Source: Mycolicibacterium pulveris (GTDB taxonomy: Bacteria > Actinomycetota > Actinomycetes > Mycobacteriales > Mycobacteriaceae). From it: 64,000 nt of DNA. The DNA lies in NCBI RefSeq assembly GCF_010725725.1, contig NZ_AP022599.1, forward strand, positions 1,364,001 to 1,428,000, given 5' to 3'. A model generated the notes under the pieces. That model was not told the DNA's origin, made no database searches, and worked only from the letters and a program-made list of their open reading frames with translations. Below are positions 1-8,576 of the stretch, in pieces. The position numbers were made by a program, and so were the translations under genes. Numbering within the stretch: position 1 is the first letter of the stretch; each line of letters starts with the position of its first letter.

Positions 1-282
1 CTGCTCGACAAGAGCGCGAAACCGGTGTTTCCGCGGTGGGCGGGCTATTACAACATCTGGGTGTCGATGATGTGGGTTCCCGCGGGGATCATCCCCTTCT
101 TCAAGGACGGTCCGATGGCGTGGAACGGCGTGTTCGCGTGGTGGATTCCGCTACTGGTCTACTTCAGCTGGTTCACGGTCATGGTGGTGCTGCTGCTGCG
201 CGCGATCGCCGACGACGAACGCCAGCAGAACCGGGCACGAGAACACGCGTTGGCCATGCCGGTGCGAGAAGCGGTGGCCTAG
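1..282 (+). CDS. Six-helix membrane protein paralog A, C-terminal part (5' end outside window)
   Basis: The reading frame is open from base 1 and ends at TAG 280-282, so the N-terminal part lies outside the window. The visible part begins LLDKSAKPVFPRWAGYY and carries the last two hydrophobic segments. It shows the signature shared by seven other proteins in this window: PxFPRWxGYYNxW, then FFKDGPMAWNG, then a WIPLLVYFSWF helix and a charged tail (ADDERQQNRAR). It is most like the paralogs at 12106 and 24640. The next paralog starts 3 nt downstream, so the two are co-transcribed. Function is unknown; no catalytic motif is recognised. Confidence 0.85.
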   Translation: MLDKSAKPVFPRWAGYYNIWVSMMWVPAGIIPFFKDGPMAWNGVFAWWIPLLVYFSWFTVMVVLLLRAIADDERQQNRAREHALAMPVREAVA

Positions 283-285
283 AAC

Positions 286-1041
286 GTGGATGCCCTGACG
301 AGAACACGGGTGCAGATCTTCGGCGTCTGGTGCGGCATCGCCTATCTGGTGCTGATCTTCAGCGGCTGGGCTCTCGTCGCCGGATTCGTGCCCCCGATGC
401 CGCCCACCACCGGCGCGGACGAGGTGGCCCAGCTGTTCGTCGACGATGCGCTGCGCATCCGCACCGGAATGGTGCTGGTGATGTTCTCGGCCTTGGCGCT
501 GATCCCCTTCGTCGCGGTCACCGCCCAGATGATTGCCCGGATCGAGGGCTCCGCGGGGGTGCTGACCTACACCTTCCTCATCGGCGGTGTCGGCAACATG
601 GTGCTGAGCTTCTATCCCGCGGTGTGGTGGCTGACCGCCGCGTATCGCGCCGATCGGGCACCGGAGCTGATCCATCTGGTCAACGACTTGTCCTGGCTGC
701 AGTTCATCGGTGGAGTGACGATGTACTTCGGCATGCCGTTGACGATCATGGTGGCCTCGTTGTGCGATAAGAGCCCCGATCCGGTCTTTCCGCGCTGGTG
801 CGGTTACACCATGGGCTGGGTGGTGCTGGTCACGGTGCCCGACCAGTTGCTGTTCTTCTTCCAGACCGGGCCCTTCGCGTGGAACGGGGTCCTCGGACTC
901 TGGGTGCCCGCGGTCATGTTCGGCGTGTTCTTCATCTCGACGGTGGTTGTCGTCCGCCGAGCGCTGCTGCGTGAGCGCCAGAGCTTGCTCGCCGCCACCC
1001 GGGCGGCATCGGCGGCACCGCCTGCCACGGTTCGGCGATGA
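286..1041 (+). CDS. Six-helix membrane protein paralog B
   Basis: 251 aa from a GTG start 3 nt after the previous stop. About six hydrophobic segments are visible, near residues 12-34, 60-83, 92-115, 135-155, 168-190 and 200-222. Family marks are RIRTGMV before helix 2, YPAVWWLTAAYR at the end of helix 3, LVNDLSWL, PVFPRWCGY and FQTGPFAWNG. The helix-3 Glu seen in several paralogs is not obvious here. It lies directly upstream of a CoA ligase/acyl-CoA dehydrogenase operon with a 64-nt gap. No known enzyme or transporter family is recognised; membrane location is the only firm inference. Confidence 0.85.
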   Translation: MDALTRTRVQIFGVWCGIAYLVLIFSGWALVAGFVPPMPPTTGADEVAQLFVDDALRIRTGMVLVMFSALALIPFVAVTAQMIARIEGSAGVLTYTFLIGGVGNMVLSFYPAVWWLTAAYRADRAPELIHLVNDLSWLQFIGGVTMYFGMPLTIMVASLCDKSPDPVFPRWCGYTMGWVVLVTVPDQLLFFFQTGPFAWNGVLGLWVPAVMFGVFFISTVVVVRRALLRERQSLLAATRAASAAPPATVRR

Positions 1042-1105
1042 CGCCCAAATGTTTGTGAAACAGTCTTCCGAACAGCATGCCGGCCAGATATAGTCCCTTT
1101 TTGAG

Positions 1106-2680
1106 ATGACCAGTCACTTAATTCCGGACCTGCTTCGGACCCGCGCCGCGTCGGCCCCCGACGCCGTGTGCTGCGCCATGGATGACGAGGTCTACACCTA
1201 CGCCGACATGGACCGCCGCTCAGACCGCGTGGCCGCCGGCCTCGCAGCGCTGGGGATCGGCCCCGGTGAACGGGTGGCCACCCTGGCGCCCAACCGGTCC
1301 GAACTCCTCGAACTCTTCTACGGCGTGGCGAAGTCCGGGGCGGCCCAGGTGCCGTTGAACGCCTACCTCAAGGGTGAGTTCCTGCTTCACCAGCTGCGGC
1401 AATCCCGCTCGGGTGTCCTGGTCACCGACACCTCGGGACGCGAGGCACTCGAACCGATCCGAGACCAGCTGCCCGGGCTGCGGACGGTCGTGATGCTCGA
1501 CGAGACCGGCGCCGCCGAGATCAGCTACCAAAGCCTCCGGGAGACCACCGGTCCGCCCCCCGACATCGCCCTGACCGCAGCCGACACGATGTCGATCCTC
1601 TACACCTCCGGCACGACGGGGCTGCCCAAGGGATGTGTGGCCAGCCACGGTTACTACCTGCGCAGCGCCCGGTTGATCGGCGACGCACTGGAGATCGACG
1701 ACACCGATGTCCTGCTGGCCGGACTGCCCCTGTTCCACGCCGGAGCGCGGCTGGTCACCGTCACGATGCCGCTGGTGTTCGGTATTCCCGCGTACCTGCA
1801 GGGCACGTTCAGCGCCAGCGGTTACTTCCCGAGGGCCCGGGAGGTCGGCGCCACCGTGATGATCGCGGTCGGCGCGATGGGCGCCGCCATTCTGGCGACC
1901 GAACCCGGCCCCGCGGACCGCGACCACAGCGTCCGCCGGATCATGTGTGCCCCACTGACACTGGAATCCCAGCAGATCTTCCGGGAACGGTTCGGTGTCG
2001 AGCCCTGGGTCGACGTCTTCGGGCAAACCGAATGCATGCCGACCACGCTGACACCGCTGTCCTCGGACCGCCGCGACCCGAAGGGCTGCGGCATCCCGGC
2101 GCCCGACCTCGAGGTGGCGCTGCTGGACGAGGACGGCAACGCGCTGGAGGGCGAGGCCGAGGGCGAGATCTGCATCCGGCCACGGGTGCCGCACGCAATG
2201 TTCGACGGCTACTTCGAGCAGCCAGCGGCAACGCAGGAGGCGTTCCGCGGATTGTGGTACCACACCGGCGATTTCGGCCGGCGCCTACCCAGCGGCGCGT
2301 TGGCCTTCGTGGACCGGCTGAAGGACTGCTTGCGCCGCCGCGGCGAGAACATCTCCAGCTTCGAGGTGGAGCAGGCGATCAACCATCATCCGGCGGTCGT
2401 CGAATCGGCGGTGCACGCGGTGCCATCGCCGCTCGGCGAGGACGACCTTAAGGCGTGCCTCGTGGTCCGTGAACCGGTCGAGCCGGCCGAACTGTTCGAC
2501 TTCTTCAAGAACTCGCTGCCCTATTTCGCCATCCCGCGATACATCGAGTTTCTCGACGAATTGCCGAGGAACGGAGTCGGCCGCGTACTCAAGCACAAAC
2601 TGCGCGACGTCGGGACCGGCGGCAATACCATCGATTTCAAAGAGCTCAACCTGTCGGTGGCCCGAGACGAACGGCGCTGA
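1106..2680 (+). CDS. Acyl-CoA synthetase (AMP-forming, FadD/CaiC-like)
   Basis: 524 aa ANL-superfamily ligase that would activate a carboxylic acid to its CoA thioester through an acyl-adenylate. The P-loop-like motif YTSGTTGLPKG is near residue 166, YHTGDFGR near 385, the hinge region KDCLRRRGENIS near 408, and a C-terminal GRVLKHKLR supplies the expected lysine. The length is normal for the family, and the resemblance is to crotonobetaine/carnitine-CoA ligases. A TATAGT box lies at about 1089, 11 nt before the ATG. It heads a tightly packed run (2-nt gap to the next gene) with two acyl-CoA dehydrogenases and an enoyl-CoA hydratase, so it probably feeds a short beta-oxidation sequence. The substrate is unknown. 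Confidence 0.9.
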   Translation: MTSHLIPDLLRTRAASAPDAVCCAMDDEVYTYADMDRRSDRVAAGLAALGIGPGERVATLAPNRSELLELFYGVAKSGAAQVPLNAYLKGEFLLHQLRQSRSGVLVTDTSGREALEPIRDQLPGLRTVVMLDETGAAEISYQSLRETTGPPPDIALTAADTMSILYTSGTTGLPKGCVASHGYYLRSARLIGDALEIDDTDVLLAGLPLFHAGARLVTVTMPLVFGIPAYLQGTFSASGYFPRAREVGATVMIAVGAMGAAILATEPGPADRDHSVRRIMCAPLTLESQQIFRERFGVEPWVDVFGQTECMPTTLTPLSSDRRDPKGCGIPAPDLEVALLDEDGNALEGEAEGEICIRPRVPHAMFDGYFEQPAATQEAFRGLWYHTGDFGRRLPSGALAFVDRLKDCLRRRGENISSFEVEQAINHHPAVVESAVHAVPSPLGEDDLKACLVVREPVEPAELFDFFKNSLPYFAIPRYIEFLDELPRNGVGRVLKHKLRDVGTGGNTIDFKELNLSVARDERR

Positions 2681-2682
2681 CA

Positions 2683-3846
2683 ATGGATTTCACCCTGACA
2701 CCCGATCAGCGGGACCTACAGGCCCGCGCGGAGAAGCTGGGTAGGTCGTTCGCCGACCAGGCGGCGTCCTGGGATGAATCAGACGACGCACCCTACCGGG
2801 AATTGTTCGAAAGAGTTGGCGCGGAAGGGTTCTTGGGCATCGCGATGCCCACCGAGTACGGCGGCCAGGGTGGCGGCGCGGTGGAGTACCTGATCGTCGT
2901 CGAGGCGCTGTTTCGCTACGCGCAGTCCTGGCTGCCGCCCGAGCCTGTGTTCTGCACCAGCGGACCCGGGCCCTCGATGCTGTTGCTCGGCGACGACGCC
3001 GTCAAGGACAAGTACCTCCACGACATCGTGGCGGGCAGACGCGCCTGCAATATCGCACTCACCGAGCCCGACGCGGGTTCTGCGCTGACCCATCTGAGGA
3101 CCACGGCCGTGCGCGACGGCGACGACTTCATCGTCAACGGCCACAAGAGCTTTCTGACCGGATCGAATGTCAACGATCTGAACGCGACGTTCGTCAGGTT
3201 CGACGAGATCCCCGGCCCGAAGGGCATCGGCGCCGTCGTCGTGGACGCCACCGTGCCCGGTGTCGAGATCCGCAGGGGCCCGGTGTTCATCGGCGACCGC
3301 GGTATCCACCACGGAGAGATGGTGCTGACCGACGTCCGGGTGCCTGCGGAGAACGTCATCGTGGGCCCGGGGCAGTTCGCCAGGTTGATGACCGCATTCA
3401 ACCTCGAACGGCTGCACAACTGCGGGTTCTGGCTGGGCTTCAGCCAGGCCGCCTACGACGAGGCAGCGATCTACACCCAGCGGCGCGTGGCGTTCGGAAG
3501 GCCGGTCATCGAATTTCAGTCGGTGTACCACGATCTCGCCGACATGTGGGTGCAGATCGAAGCGCTGCGGCTGTTGGCGTATCGGGCCGCCGCGTCGGCG
3601 ATCGACGGCCGATTTCCGCGCCTCGCGGAGGTCAGCCAGGCCAAGCTGTTCGGTGCCACAGTCGGTCCGCAGATCACGCTGAAGGCCATGGAACTGCACG
3701 GCGGATACGGTCCGACAACCGATTTCGCGATTCAGCGCATTCACCGCGACTGTGTCACCAACGTCGTCGCCGGCGGCGCGCCCGCGGTGCTGCGCAACGG
3801 TGTCGCGGCCGGCCTGTTTCCCGACCGGAAGTTCCCGCAGGGATGA
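2683..3846 (+). CDS. Acyl-CoA dehydrogenase, first of an adjacent pair
   Basis: 387 aa flavin-dependent acyl-CoA dehydrogenase that would introduce a 2,3-double bond into an acyl-CoA. The family outline is clear: an N-terminal helical domain with MPTEYGGQGGG, the flavin/substrate motif ALTEPDAGS near residue 126, a middle beta domain, and the C-terminal LHGGYGPTTDFAIQRIHRD. The usual C-terminal YEGT-type segment with the catalytic Glu is not evident, which fits one subunit of a heteromeric enzyme. It overlaps the next dehydrogenase by 4 bp (ATGA). Adjacent mycobacterial fadE pairs are known to form alpha2beta2 enzymes, so these two may be subunits of one complex. Confidence 0.9.
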   Translation: MDFTLTPDQRDLQARAEKLGRSFADQAASWDESDDAPYRELFERVGAEGFLGIAMPTEYGGQGGGAVEYLIVVEALFRYAQSWLPPEPVFCTSGPGPSMLLLGDDAVKDKYLHDIVAGRRACNIALTEPDAGSALTHLRTTAVRDGDDFIVNGHKSFLTGSNVNDLNATFVRFDEIPGPKGIGAVVVDATVPGVEIRRGPVFIGDRGIHHGEMVLTDVRVPAENVIVGPGQFARLMTAFNLERLHNCGFWLGFSQAAYDEAAIYTQRRVAFGRPVIEFQSVYHDLADMWVQIEALRLLAYRAAASAIDGRFPRLAEVSQAKLFGATVGPQITLKAMELHGGYGPTTDFAIQRIHRDCVTNVVAGGAPAVLRNGVAAGLFPDRKFPQG

Positions 3847-4982
3847 GCCTGACCGTCGAGCAGCTCGACTTCCAGGCGGCGGTCCGAGACTTCTGTGCCC
3901 GCGAGTGCGCCACCCGCGAACAGCGCGAGGCCCTGCTGGACCCCGACGAGGAAGACCAGTCCGGCGCGCTGTACGCCAAACTGGCCGACCTCGGTTGGCT
4001 GGGTGTCGCCATCCCCGAGGAGTACGGCGGTTCCGGTGGCACCTACGTCGAGCAGACCGTCCTGTTCGAGGAGCTGTGGCGCGGCCTCGCCCCGGTGAAG
4101 GCGTTGGGGCCGACCACGACGGTGGCCGGGTGCTACAAGCGGTTCGGATCAGAAGACCAGAAGCGCGACGCGCTGGCTGCCATCGCCGGCGGCGACATCA
4201 TGTCCATCTCGATCTCCGAGCCCGGCGCGGGCTCGGATGTCGCCGCGGTGTCCTGCGCGGCCACCAAGGTCAGCGGCGGCTACCTCCTCAACGGTCAAAA
4301 GACGTGGTGCTCATATGCCCACCGGGCGACCCGGATCCTTCTGGTGGCGCGCACCAGCAGAGAAGAGCGACGGCACAGCGGACTGACGATATTCGAAGTT
4401 CCCGGCGATGCTGAAGGCGTTGAGACGAAGCGGATTTCGACGCTGGGCGGCCGTGAGGTCAACGACGTGTTCTTCACCGACTGCTTCGTGCCGGACGAGA
4501 ACGTGGTCGGTGATATCGGGCGGGGGTTCGCTCAGATCATGGCCGGCCTGGATGGCGAACGGCTGCTGGGCGCGGCCGTCGGGTTGGGCCTCGGCCAGCG
4601 TGCGCTCGACGACACCATCGCCTACGTCAAAGAACGCAGGCAGTTCGACACCACGATCGGGACGTTCCAGGCCCTGCGGCACCGGCTGGCCGATCTCGCC
4701 ACCGAGTTGGAGTGTGCCCGCCTGCTCACCTACGAGGTCGCCGCACGAATGGAGCGGGGCCCGGACCCGGTGACCACCCGGATGACGTCGATGGCCAAGA
4801 TCAAGACGTCCGAGGTCGCCAAGCAGATCGCGCTCGAGGGCATGCAGATGATGGGCGGCTACGGGTACGCCTGCGAGTACGACATGGAAAGCCACGTCCG
4901 ACACTCGCTGGTGCTGCCGATCTACGCCGGTACCAACGAGATCCAGCGCGAGATCATCAGCGGCTCGTTGGGACTGCGATGA
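3843..4982 (+). CDS. Acyl-CoA dehydrogenase, second of an adjacent pair
   Basis: 379 aa. The ATG at 3843 overlaps the previous stop in ATGA, which decides the start over a longer upstream frame. Motifs: IPEEYGGSGGTY, SISEPGAGSDVAA, LNGQKTWCS, a long C-terminal helical domain with MMGGYGYACEYDME, and IYAGTNEIQREI near the end. The position that holds the catalytic Glu in medium-chain dehydrogenase (YEGT) is Ala here, as in many actinobacterial members. It is close in sequence to the protein at 39021, so the two may act on related substrates. Its overlap with the preceding dehydrogenase suggests a heteromeric enzyme. Confidence 0.9.
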   Translation: MSLTVEQLDFQAAVRDFCARECATREQREALLDPDEEDQSGALYAKLADLGWLGVAIPEEYGGSGGTYVEQTVLFEELWRGLAPVKALGPTTTVAGCYKRFGSEDQKRDALAAIAGGDIMSISISEPGAGSDVAAVSCAATKVSGGYLLNGQKTWCSYAHRATRILLVARTSREERRHSGLTIFEVPGDAEGVETKRISTLGGREVNDVFFTDCFVPDENVVGDIGRGFAQIMAGLDGERLLGAAVGLGLGQRALDDTIAYVKERRQFDTTIGTFQALRHRLADLATELECARLLTYEVAARMERGPDPVTTRMTSMAKIKTSEVAKQIALEGMQMMGGYGYACEYDMESHVRHSLVLPIYAGTNEIQREIISGSLGLR

Positions 4983-5827
4983 CACGTGACGGCCGAGAGA
5001 GCACGGATTGCACAATGACCGAACGAGCAACGACCGAAACAGTGACCGAAGCCGATGTCGTCGTCACGCGCGACGGCGCGGTCGGCATCGTCACCATCAA
5101 CCGCCCGCAACGGCTCAATGCAGTCACGCCGGATGCCGGTGACCGGCTGGCCGCAGCCTTCGCCGCGTTCGAGGCCGATCCCGGGATACGCGCCGTCGTC
5201 CTGACCGGTGCCGGTCGCGGGTTCTGCGCGGGTGCCGACATCGCCGGTGACGTCGGCAATGCCAGGGACGTGCTGATCGAGACCTGGAATCCGCTGGTGC
5301 GGACCATGCAGGCCTTGGAGATCCCGATCGTCGCCGCGGTCAACGGGGTGGCCGCGGGCGCCGGTGTCTCCCTCGCGCTCGCCTGCGACCTACGCGTCGC
5401 CGCGGAGTCAGCGCGGTTTCAGTTGTCGTTCACCAAGATCGGTCTGCTCCCCGACGCCGGTCTCACCTGGCTGCTGCCGCGCACGGTCGGACTGGGGCGG
5501 GCCAACGAGCTCGCGCTGCTCGGCCGCGATATCGCCGCACCCGAAGCGCTGCAATGGGGTCTGGTCAACCGAGTCTGCGCGGACGGCGAGGCGCTGAACA
5601 CCGCGGTGGCCTTGGCGCAGGAGATCGCCGGGCTGGCAGGCAGTGTCACGTCGGTCAAGCGGGCACATCGGCGATCGTTCGAATCGACCTTCGGCGAACA
5701 GCTCGACTTCGAGGCCGACACCCAGGGCTGGCTGCAGCAGCAGCCCGACTTCGCCGAAGCGGTGGCGGCATTCGCCGAGAAGCGCCCCGCCCACCGAGCC
5801 CCGCGTACTCCCGGACGTCATCCGTGA
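4979..5827 (+). CDS. Enoyl-CoA hydratase/isomerase family protein
   Basis: Crotonase-fold protein of 282 aa from an ATG at 4979 that overlaps the previous stop (ATGA). An alternative ATG at 5015 would give 270 aa; neither has a strong Shine-Dalgarno, and coupling favours the first. The oxyanion-hole regions are GRGFCAGADIAGD and AAGAGVSLALACDLRV, and the C-terminal part has the usual LAGSVTSVKRA and a helical tail ending in FAEKRPAH. The role is hydration or isomerisation of the enoyl-CoA made by the dehydrogenases. It overlaps the following membrane paralog by 4 bp, so catabolic and membrane genes share one transcript. Confidence 0.88.
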   Translation: MTRDGRESTDCTMTERATTETVTEADVVVTRDGAVGIVTINRPQRLNAVTPDAGDRLAAAFAAFEADPGIRAVVLTGAGRGFCAGADIAGDVGNARDVLIETWNPLVRTMQALEIPIVAAVNGVAAGAGVSLALACDLRVAAESARFQLSFTKIGLLPDAGLTWLLPRTVGLGRANELALLGRDIAAPEALQWGLVNRVCADGEALNTAVALAQEIAGLAGSVTSVKRAHRRSFESTFGEQLDFEADTQGWLQQQPDFAEAVAAFAEKRPAHRAPRTPGRHP

Positions 5828-6522
5828 CCGGTCGCCATCAACGCCTGTGCGTCTGGGTCGGGCTGCTCTTCCTGCCGCTGTTCTGGATCGGGCTGATGGT
5901 CGCCGGCTGGTTCCCGCCGCCCTCACCTCATCTGACGACCGCCGAGGTCGTCGAGATGTTCACCACCGATCGCACCCGGCTCCGGTTCGGCGTGCTGATC
6001 CTGACCAGCGCCGCTCCCCTGCTGGCGTTCTACGGTGCGGCGCTGACGCACCAGATCAAGCGCAGCGTCGACGCCTCGTCGCCGCTGGCCACCGCGCAGA
6101 CCCTCGTCGCGGCGTGCTTGATCCTGGAATTCATCATCCCGCAGATGATCTGGCAGGCCGGTGCGTACCGATCGGAGCGCGACCCCGAGCTGATCAGGCT
6201 CTGCTACGACATCGGTTGGCTGATGTACATCGGCGTGGTGGGCACCGCCATCGTGCAGATGGTGCTGTGCTCGATCGCCATCCTGCAGGACCGCAGGCCC
6301 GAACCCCTGATGCCGCGGTGGATCGGCTACCTGTGCCTCTGGTCGGCGGTCGGCGTCGCCGGCGGCAGTTTCTGCGTGTTCTTCCAGACCGGCCCGCTGG
6401 CCTGGAACGGGCTGATCGCGTTCTGGTTGCTCGCGGTGGCGTTCTTCGCCTGGATGGTCACGATGAGCTGGGGCATGCTGCGGTGCGCACACCCAGCGTC
6501 AACGATCGTTATCACCCGGTGA
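5824..6522 (+). CDS. Six-helix membrane protein paralog C
   Basis: 232 aa from a GTG in the GTGA overlap with the enoyl-CoA hydratase stop. Family marks: LILEFIIPQMIWQAGAYR in helix 3, CYDIGWL in place of LNDLGWL, PLMPRWIGYLCLW and FFQTGPLAWNG. It lacks the charged C-terminal tail of its relatives and ends in STIVITR; the DNA coding this tail contains the palindrome AACGATCGTT (6501-6510), found at two other places in the window. The tail may come from fusion to intergenic operator DNA (inference). Function is unknown; it is co-transcribed with the CoA genes. Confidence 0.85.
   Translation: MTGRHQRLCVWVGLLFLPLFWIGLMVAGWFPPPSPHLTTAEVVEMFTTDRTRLRFGVLILTSAAPLLAFYGAALTHQIKRSVDASSPLATAQTLVAACLILEFIIPQMIWQAGAYRSERDPELIRLCYDIGWLMYIGVVGTAIVQMVLCSIAILQDRRPEPLMPRWIGYLCLWSAVGVAGGSFCVFFQTGPLAWNGLIAFWLLAVAFFAWMVTMSWGMLRCAHPASTIVITR
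6501..6510. repeat. Palindrome AACGATCGTT, copy 1
   Basis: A perfect 10-bp palindrome inside the last codons of the membrane gene ending at 6522. It is identical to copies at 14183 and 14934, and all three continue on one side with TA, one base, then CA. It may be a displaced operator, because it lies inside a coding end here rather than upstream of a gene. Confidence 0.5.
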
Positions 6523-6538
6523 GCGGCCGGGCCCGGTG

Positions 6539-7162
6539 CTACTGATTCAGCGTCCGGTGCGCATAGCCCGCGGCCGTCGCGGCGTCCATGCCGGCCATCC
6601 GCAGCAGCACCGCGGCACAGGTCAGGTCCGCGCCCTCCCCCAACCGGCCGTCGACGATGCCGCGGATCACCTCGAACGCCGCGGCGATCGACATGGTGAG
6701 CACCGTCGGTAGATCGTCGATGTCGAACACCCCGGTCGCCATCCCGCGCTCCAACACCGCCCCCGCCTGCGGGCGGATGATCCGCTCGAAGCGGGCCTCG
6801 GCGTGTTCGAGATTGACCAGCAGGCGCGCCAGGGTCGGGTCGTCGTAGGCGATCCGCACGATTGCCCTGGTAGTCGCCGCAACTGCGAGCGCCGGGTCGT
6901 CGCTGGCGGGTGAGTTCTCAATCGAGCCGGCGAGGCCGACAAGTGCGTCGGCGACCACCGCTTCGACGATGTCGTCCTTGGCCTTGAACTGGTTGTAGAA
7001 GGTTCCGAACGCGACGTCGGCGCGCTCGGTGATATCGCTGACCCGCAACCCGTCGAGTCCCCGTTCGGCGATGAGTTCGGTGGCCGCCCTGATCAAGTCG
7101 GCGCGGGTCTGCGCCTGCCGGCGAGCGGCACGGGACGTCTTGCGGACGGTGCGGTCGACCAC
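6539..7162 (-). CDS. TetR-family transcriptional regulator
   Basis: 207 aa from a GTG. The N-terminal helix-turn-helix is clear: ADLIRAATELIAERGLDGL, SDITERADVAFGTFYNQF, then KAKDDIVEAVV. The C-terminal ligand domain is not diagnostic. It is transcribed away from the FAD-oxidoreductase operon at 7233. The 70-bp gap between them holds two overlapping dyads (7190-7201 and 7198-7211) that are plausible binding sites, so it probably represses itself and the 7233-12119 operon. The ligand is unknown. Confidence 0.92.
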   Translation of the reverse strand: MVDRTVRKTSRAARRQAQTRADLIRAATELIAERGLDGLRVSDITERADVAFGTFYNQFKAKDDIVEAVVADALVGLAGSIENSPASDDPALAVAATTRAIVRIAYDDPTLARLLVNLEHAEARFERIIRPQAGAVLERGMATGVFDIDDLPTVLTMSIAAAFEVIRGIVDGRLGEGADLTCAAVLLRMAGMDAATAAGYAHRTLNQ

Positions 7163-7189
7163 CGGGACAGCATATAAGTGAAATCGCCG

Positions 7190-7211
7190 ATCAATATTGA
7201 TTCCCGAATCA
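7190..7211. promoter_or_regulatory. Overlapping operator-like dyads between divergent TetR and FAD operon
   Basis: ATCAATATTGAT at 7190-7201 is a perfect 12-bp palindrome. It overlaps TGATTC-CC-GAATCA at 7198-7211 (6-bp perfect arms). Both lie between the tetR start at 7162 and the GTG start at 7233, in an AT-rich patch of a GC-rich region. Overlapping dyads in a divergent gap next to a tetR gene are typical operators; the assignment to this TetR is inferred. Confidence 0.6.
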
Positions 7212-7232
7212 TTTCAGGGTTACGCTGCCTCG

Positions 7233-8576
7233 GTGACCGATTTGCGAACGGCCGTTATCGGTGCCGGTGTCGCCGGACTCGCCGCTGCCCGCCGGATCGC
7301 GCAGACGGGCGGCGCGCCGACCGTCTTCGAATCGCAGGACCGGGTCGGCGGCCGGATAAAGACGATCCGGCGCAACGGCCTGACGTTCGACGTCGGCGCT
7401 TTCATCTACCTCGGCAGTTATTCCGAGGCGGCACAGGAGATGACCGACGTCGGCCTGGGGTCGCAGATGCGCAAGGTCGACGCCTACGGGGCGATGCCCA
7501 AGTCGGGCCGACTGCACTACCTCGACCTCCGCAATCCCCTTAAAACGCTTGGCACCGAGTATCTCTCGCTGGGCAGCAAGCTGAAGTTGGCCAAGCTCGC
7601 GTGGTTCTTGGCCAAGCATTGGAAAGACCTCAACTACACCGACGCGAGCGGGATCGCCGCGATCGACTCCGAGACGGTTACCGAGTACTGCCGGCGCGAA
7701 CTCAACGAGGAGCTGCTGGACTATCTCGCAGCGGTGGTGGTTCGCGGACCCTGGCTCAGCGATCCGTCGTATGCATCGGTGGGCCAGCTTCTCTGGACGT
7801 TGAAGAACTTCTTCAAGCCGTACTTCTACGGGCTGGACGACGGTATGAACGCCCTACCGAGGGCCATGGCGGCAGATCTGGACGATGTCCGGTTGTCCAC
7901 CCCGGTCATCGACGTCACCGACTCCGGGGATCACGTCGAGGTGACGTTCGAGCACGACGGCCGCCAGCACACCGAGGAGTTCGACACCGCGGTTGTCGCC
8001 ACCACGACGTCGACTGCGTTGGAGATCTATCCGCAGATCTCAGGATTCAGCCGCGAGTACTACGCGAACACCGAATACATCTGCAGCGTCAACACCCACC
8101 TGGCGCTGAACGAGCGGCCGACCAACCCGGCGACCTACATCATGTGCTCGCCACGTGAACAGCCCGATCTGTGCGGGGTGATCGTCGATCACCTCAAGGC
8201 ACACAATCGATGCGGCCCCGCCCAGGGCATGATCACCACCTTCTGCCGCCACGAGTGGTGCCTGGACCATCTGGACGCACCGGATCAGAAGGTACTCGAC
8301 GCCGTACTGCAGTTCGTCAAACCGTATTACGGCGACCTGAGTTCGAAGGTCGAAGACTACGAGATCGGCCGGTGGCGCGAAGTGGTGCCGATCATGTCGA
8401 AGGGTCGGTTCAAAGCCGTGGACCGCTTCATGCGGGACACCGATCCGTCGGCACGGGTACAGCTCGCCGGCGACATCGGGCCCATTCCCGGTGTGAACGG
8501 GGCGTTGGTTTCGGGGCAGGCGGCAGGCGACCGGATTGCCGCACGGTCCCGCCGTCTGCGGAAGGCATCAGCATGA
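7233..8576 (+). CDS. FAD-dependent amine-oxidase-like oxidoreductase
   Basis: 447 aa from a GTG (VTDLRTAVIGAGVAGLAA); a longer frame from TTG 7197 would read through the operator and is not preferred. The Rossmann motif GAGVAG is followed by an ESQDRVGGR segment typical of amine oxidase/protoporphyrinogen oxidase/phytoene desaturase flavoproteins. The C-terminal FAD contact is LAGDIGPIPGVNGALVSG. The role would be oxidation or desaturation of a lipophilic substrate, but the substrate is unknown. It starts an operon with 4-bp overlaps at every junction down to 12119 (decayed AveC-like segment, membrane paralog D, DUF1295 protein, second FAD protein). Confidence 0.88.
   Translation: MTDLRTAVIGAGVAGLAAARRIAQTGGAPTVFESQDRVGGRIKTIRRNGLTFDVGAFIYLGSYSEAAQEMTDVGLGSQMRKVDAYGAMPKSGRLHYLDLRNPLKTLGTEYLSLGSKLKLAKLAWFLAKHWKDLNYTDASGIAAIDSETVTEYCRRELNEELLDYLAAVVVRGPWLSDPSYASVGQLLWTLKNFFKPYFYGLDDGMNALPRAMAADLDDVRLSTPVIDVTDSGDHVEVTFEHDGRQHTEEFDTAVVATTTSTALEIYPQISGFSREYYANTEYICSVNTHLALNERPTNPATYIMCSPREQPDLCGVIVDHLKAHNRCGPAQGMITTFCRHEWCLDHLDAPDQKVLDAVLQFVKPYYGDLSSKVEDYEIGRWREVVPIMSKGRFKAVDRFMRDTDPSARVQLAGDIGPIPGVNGALVSGQAAGDRIAARSRRLRKASA

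Noticed and set aside
1102..1118. TGAGATGACCAGTCACT at the CoA ligase start as a regulon site
   Set aside because: Only the left arm fits; the right half (CACT) does not, and it overlaps the start codon.
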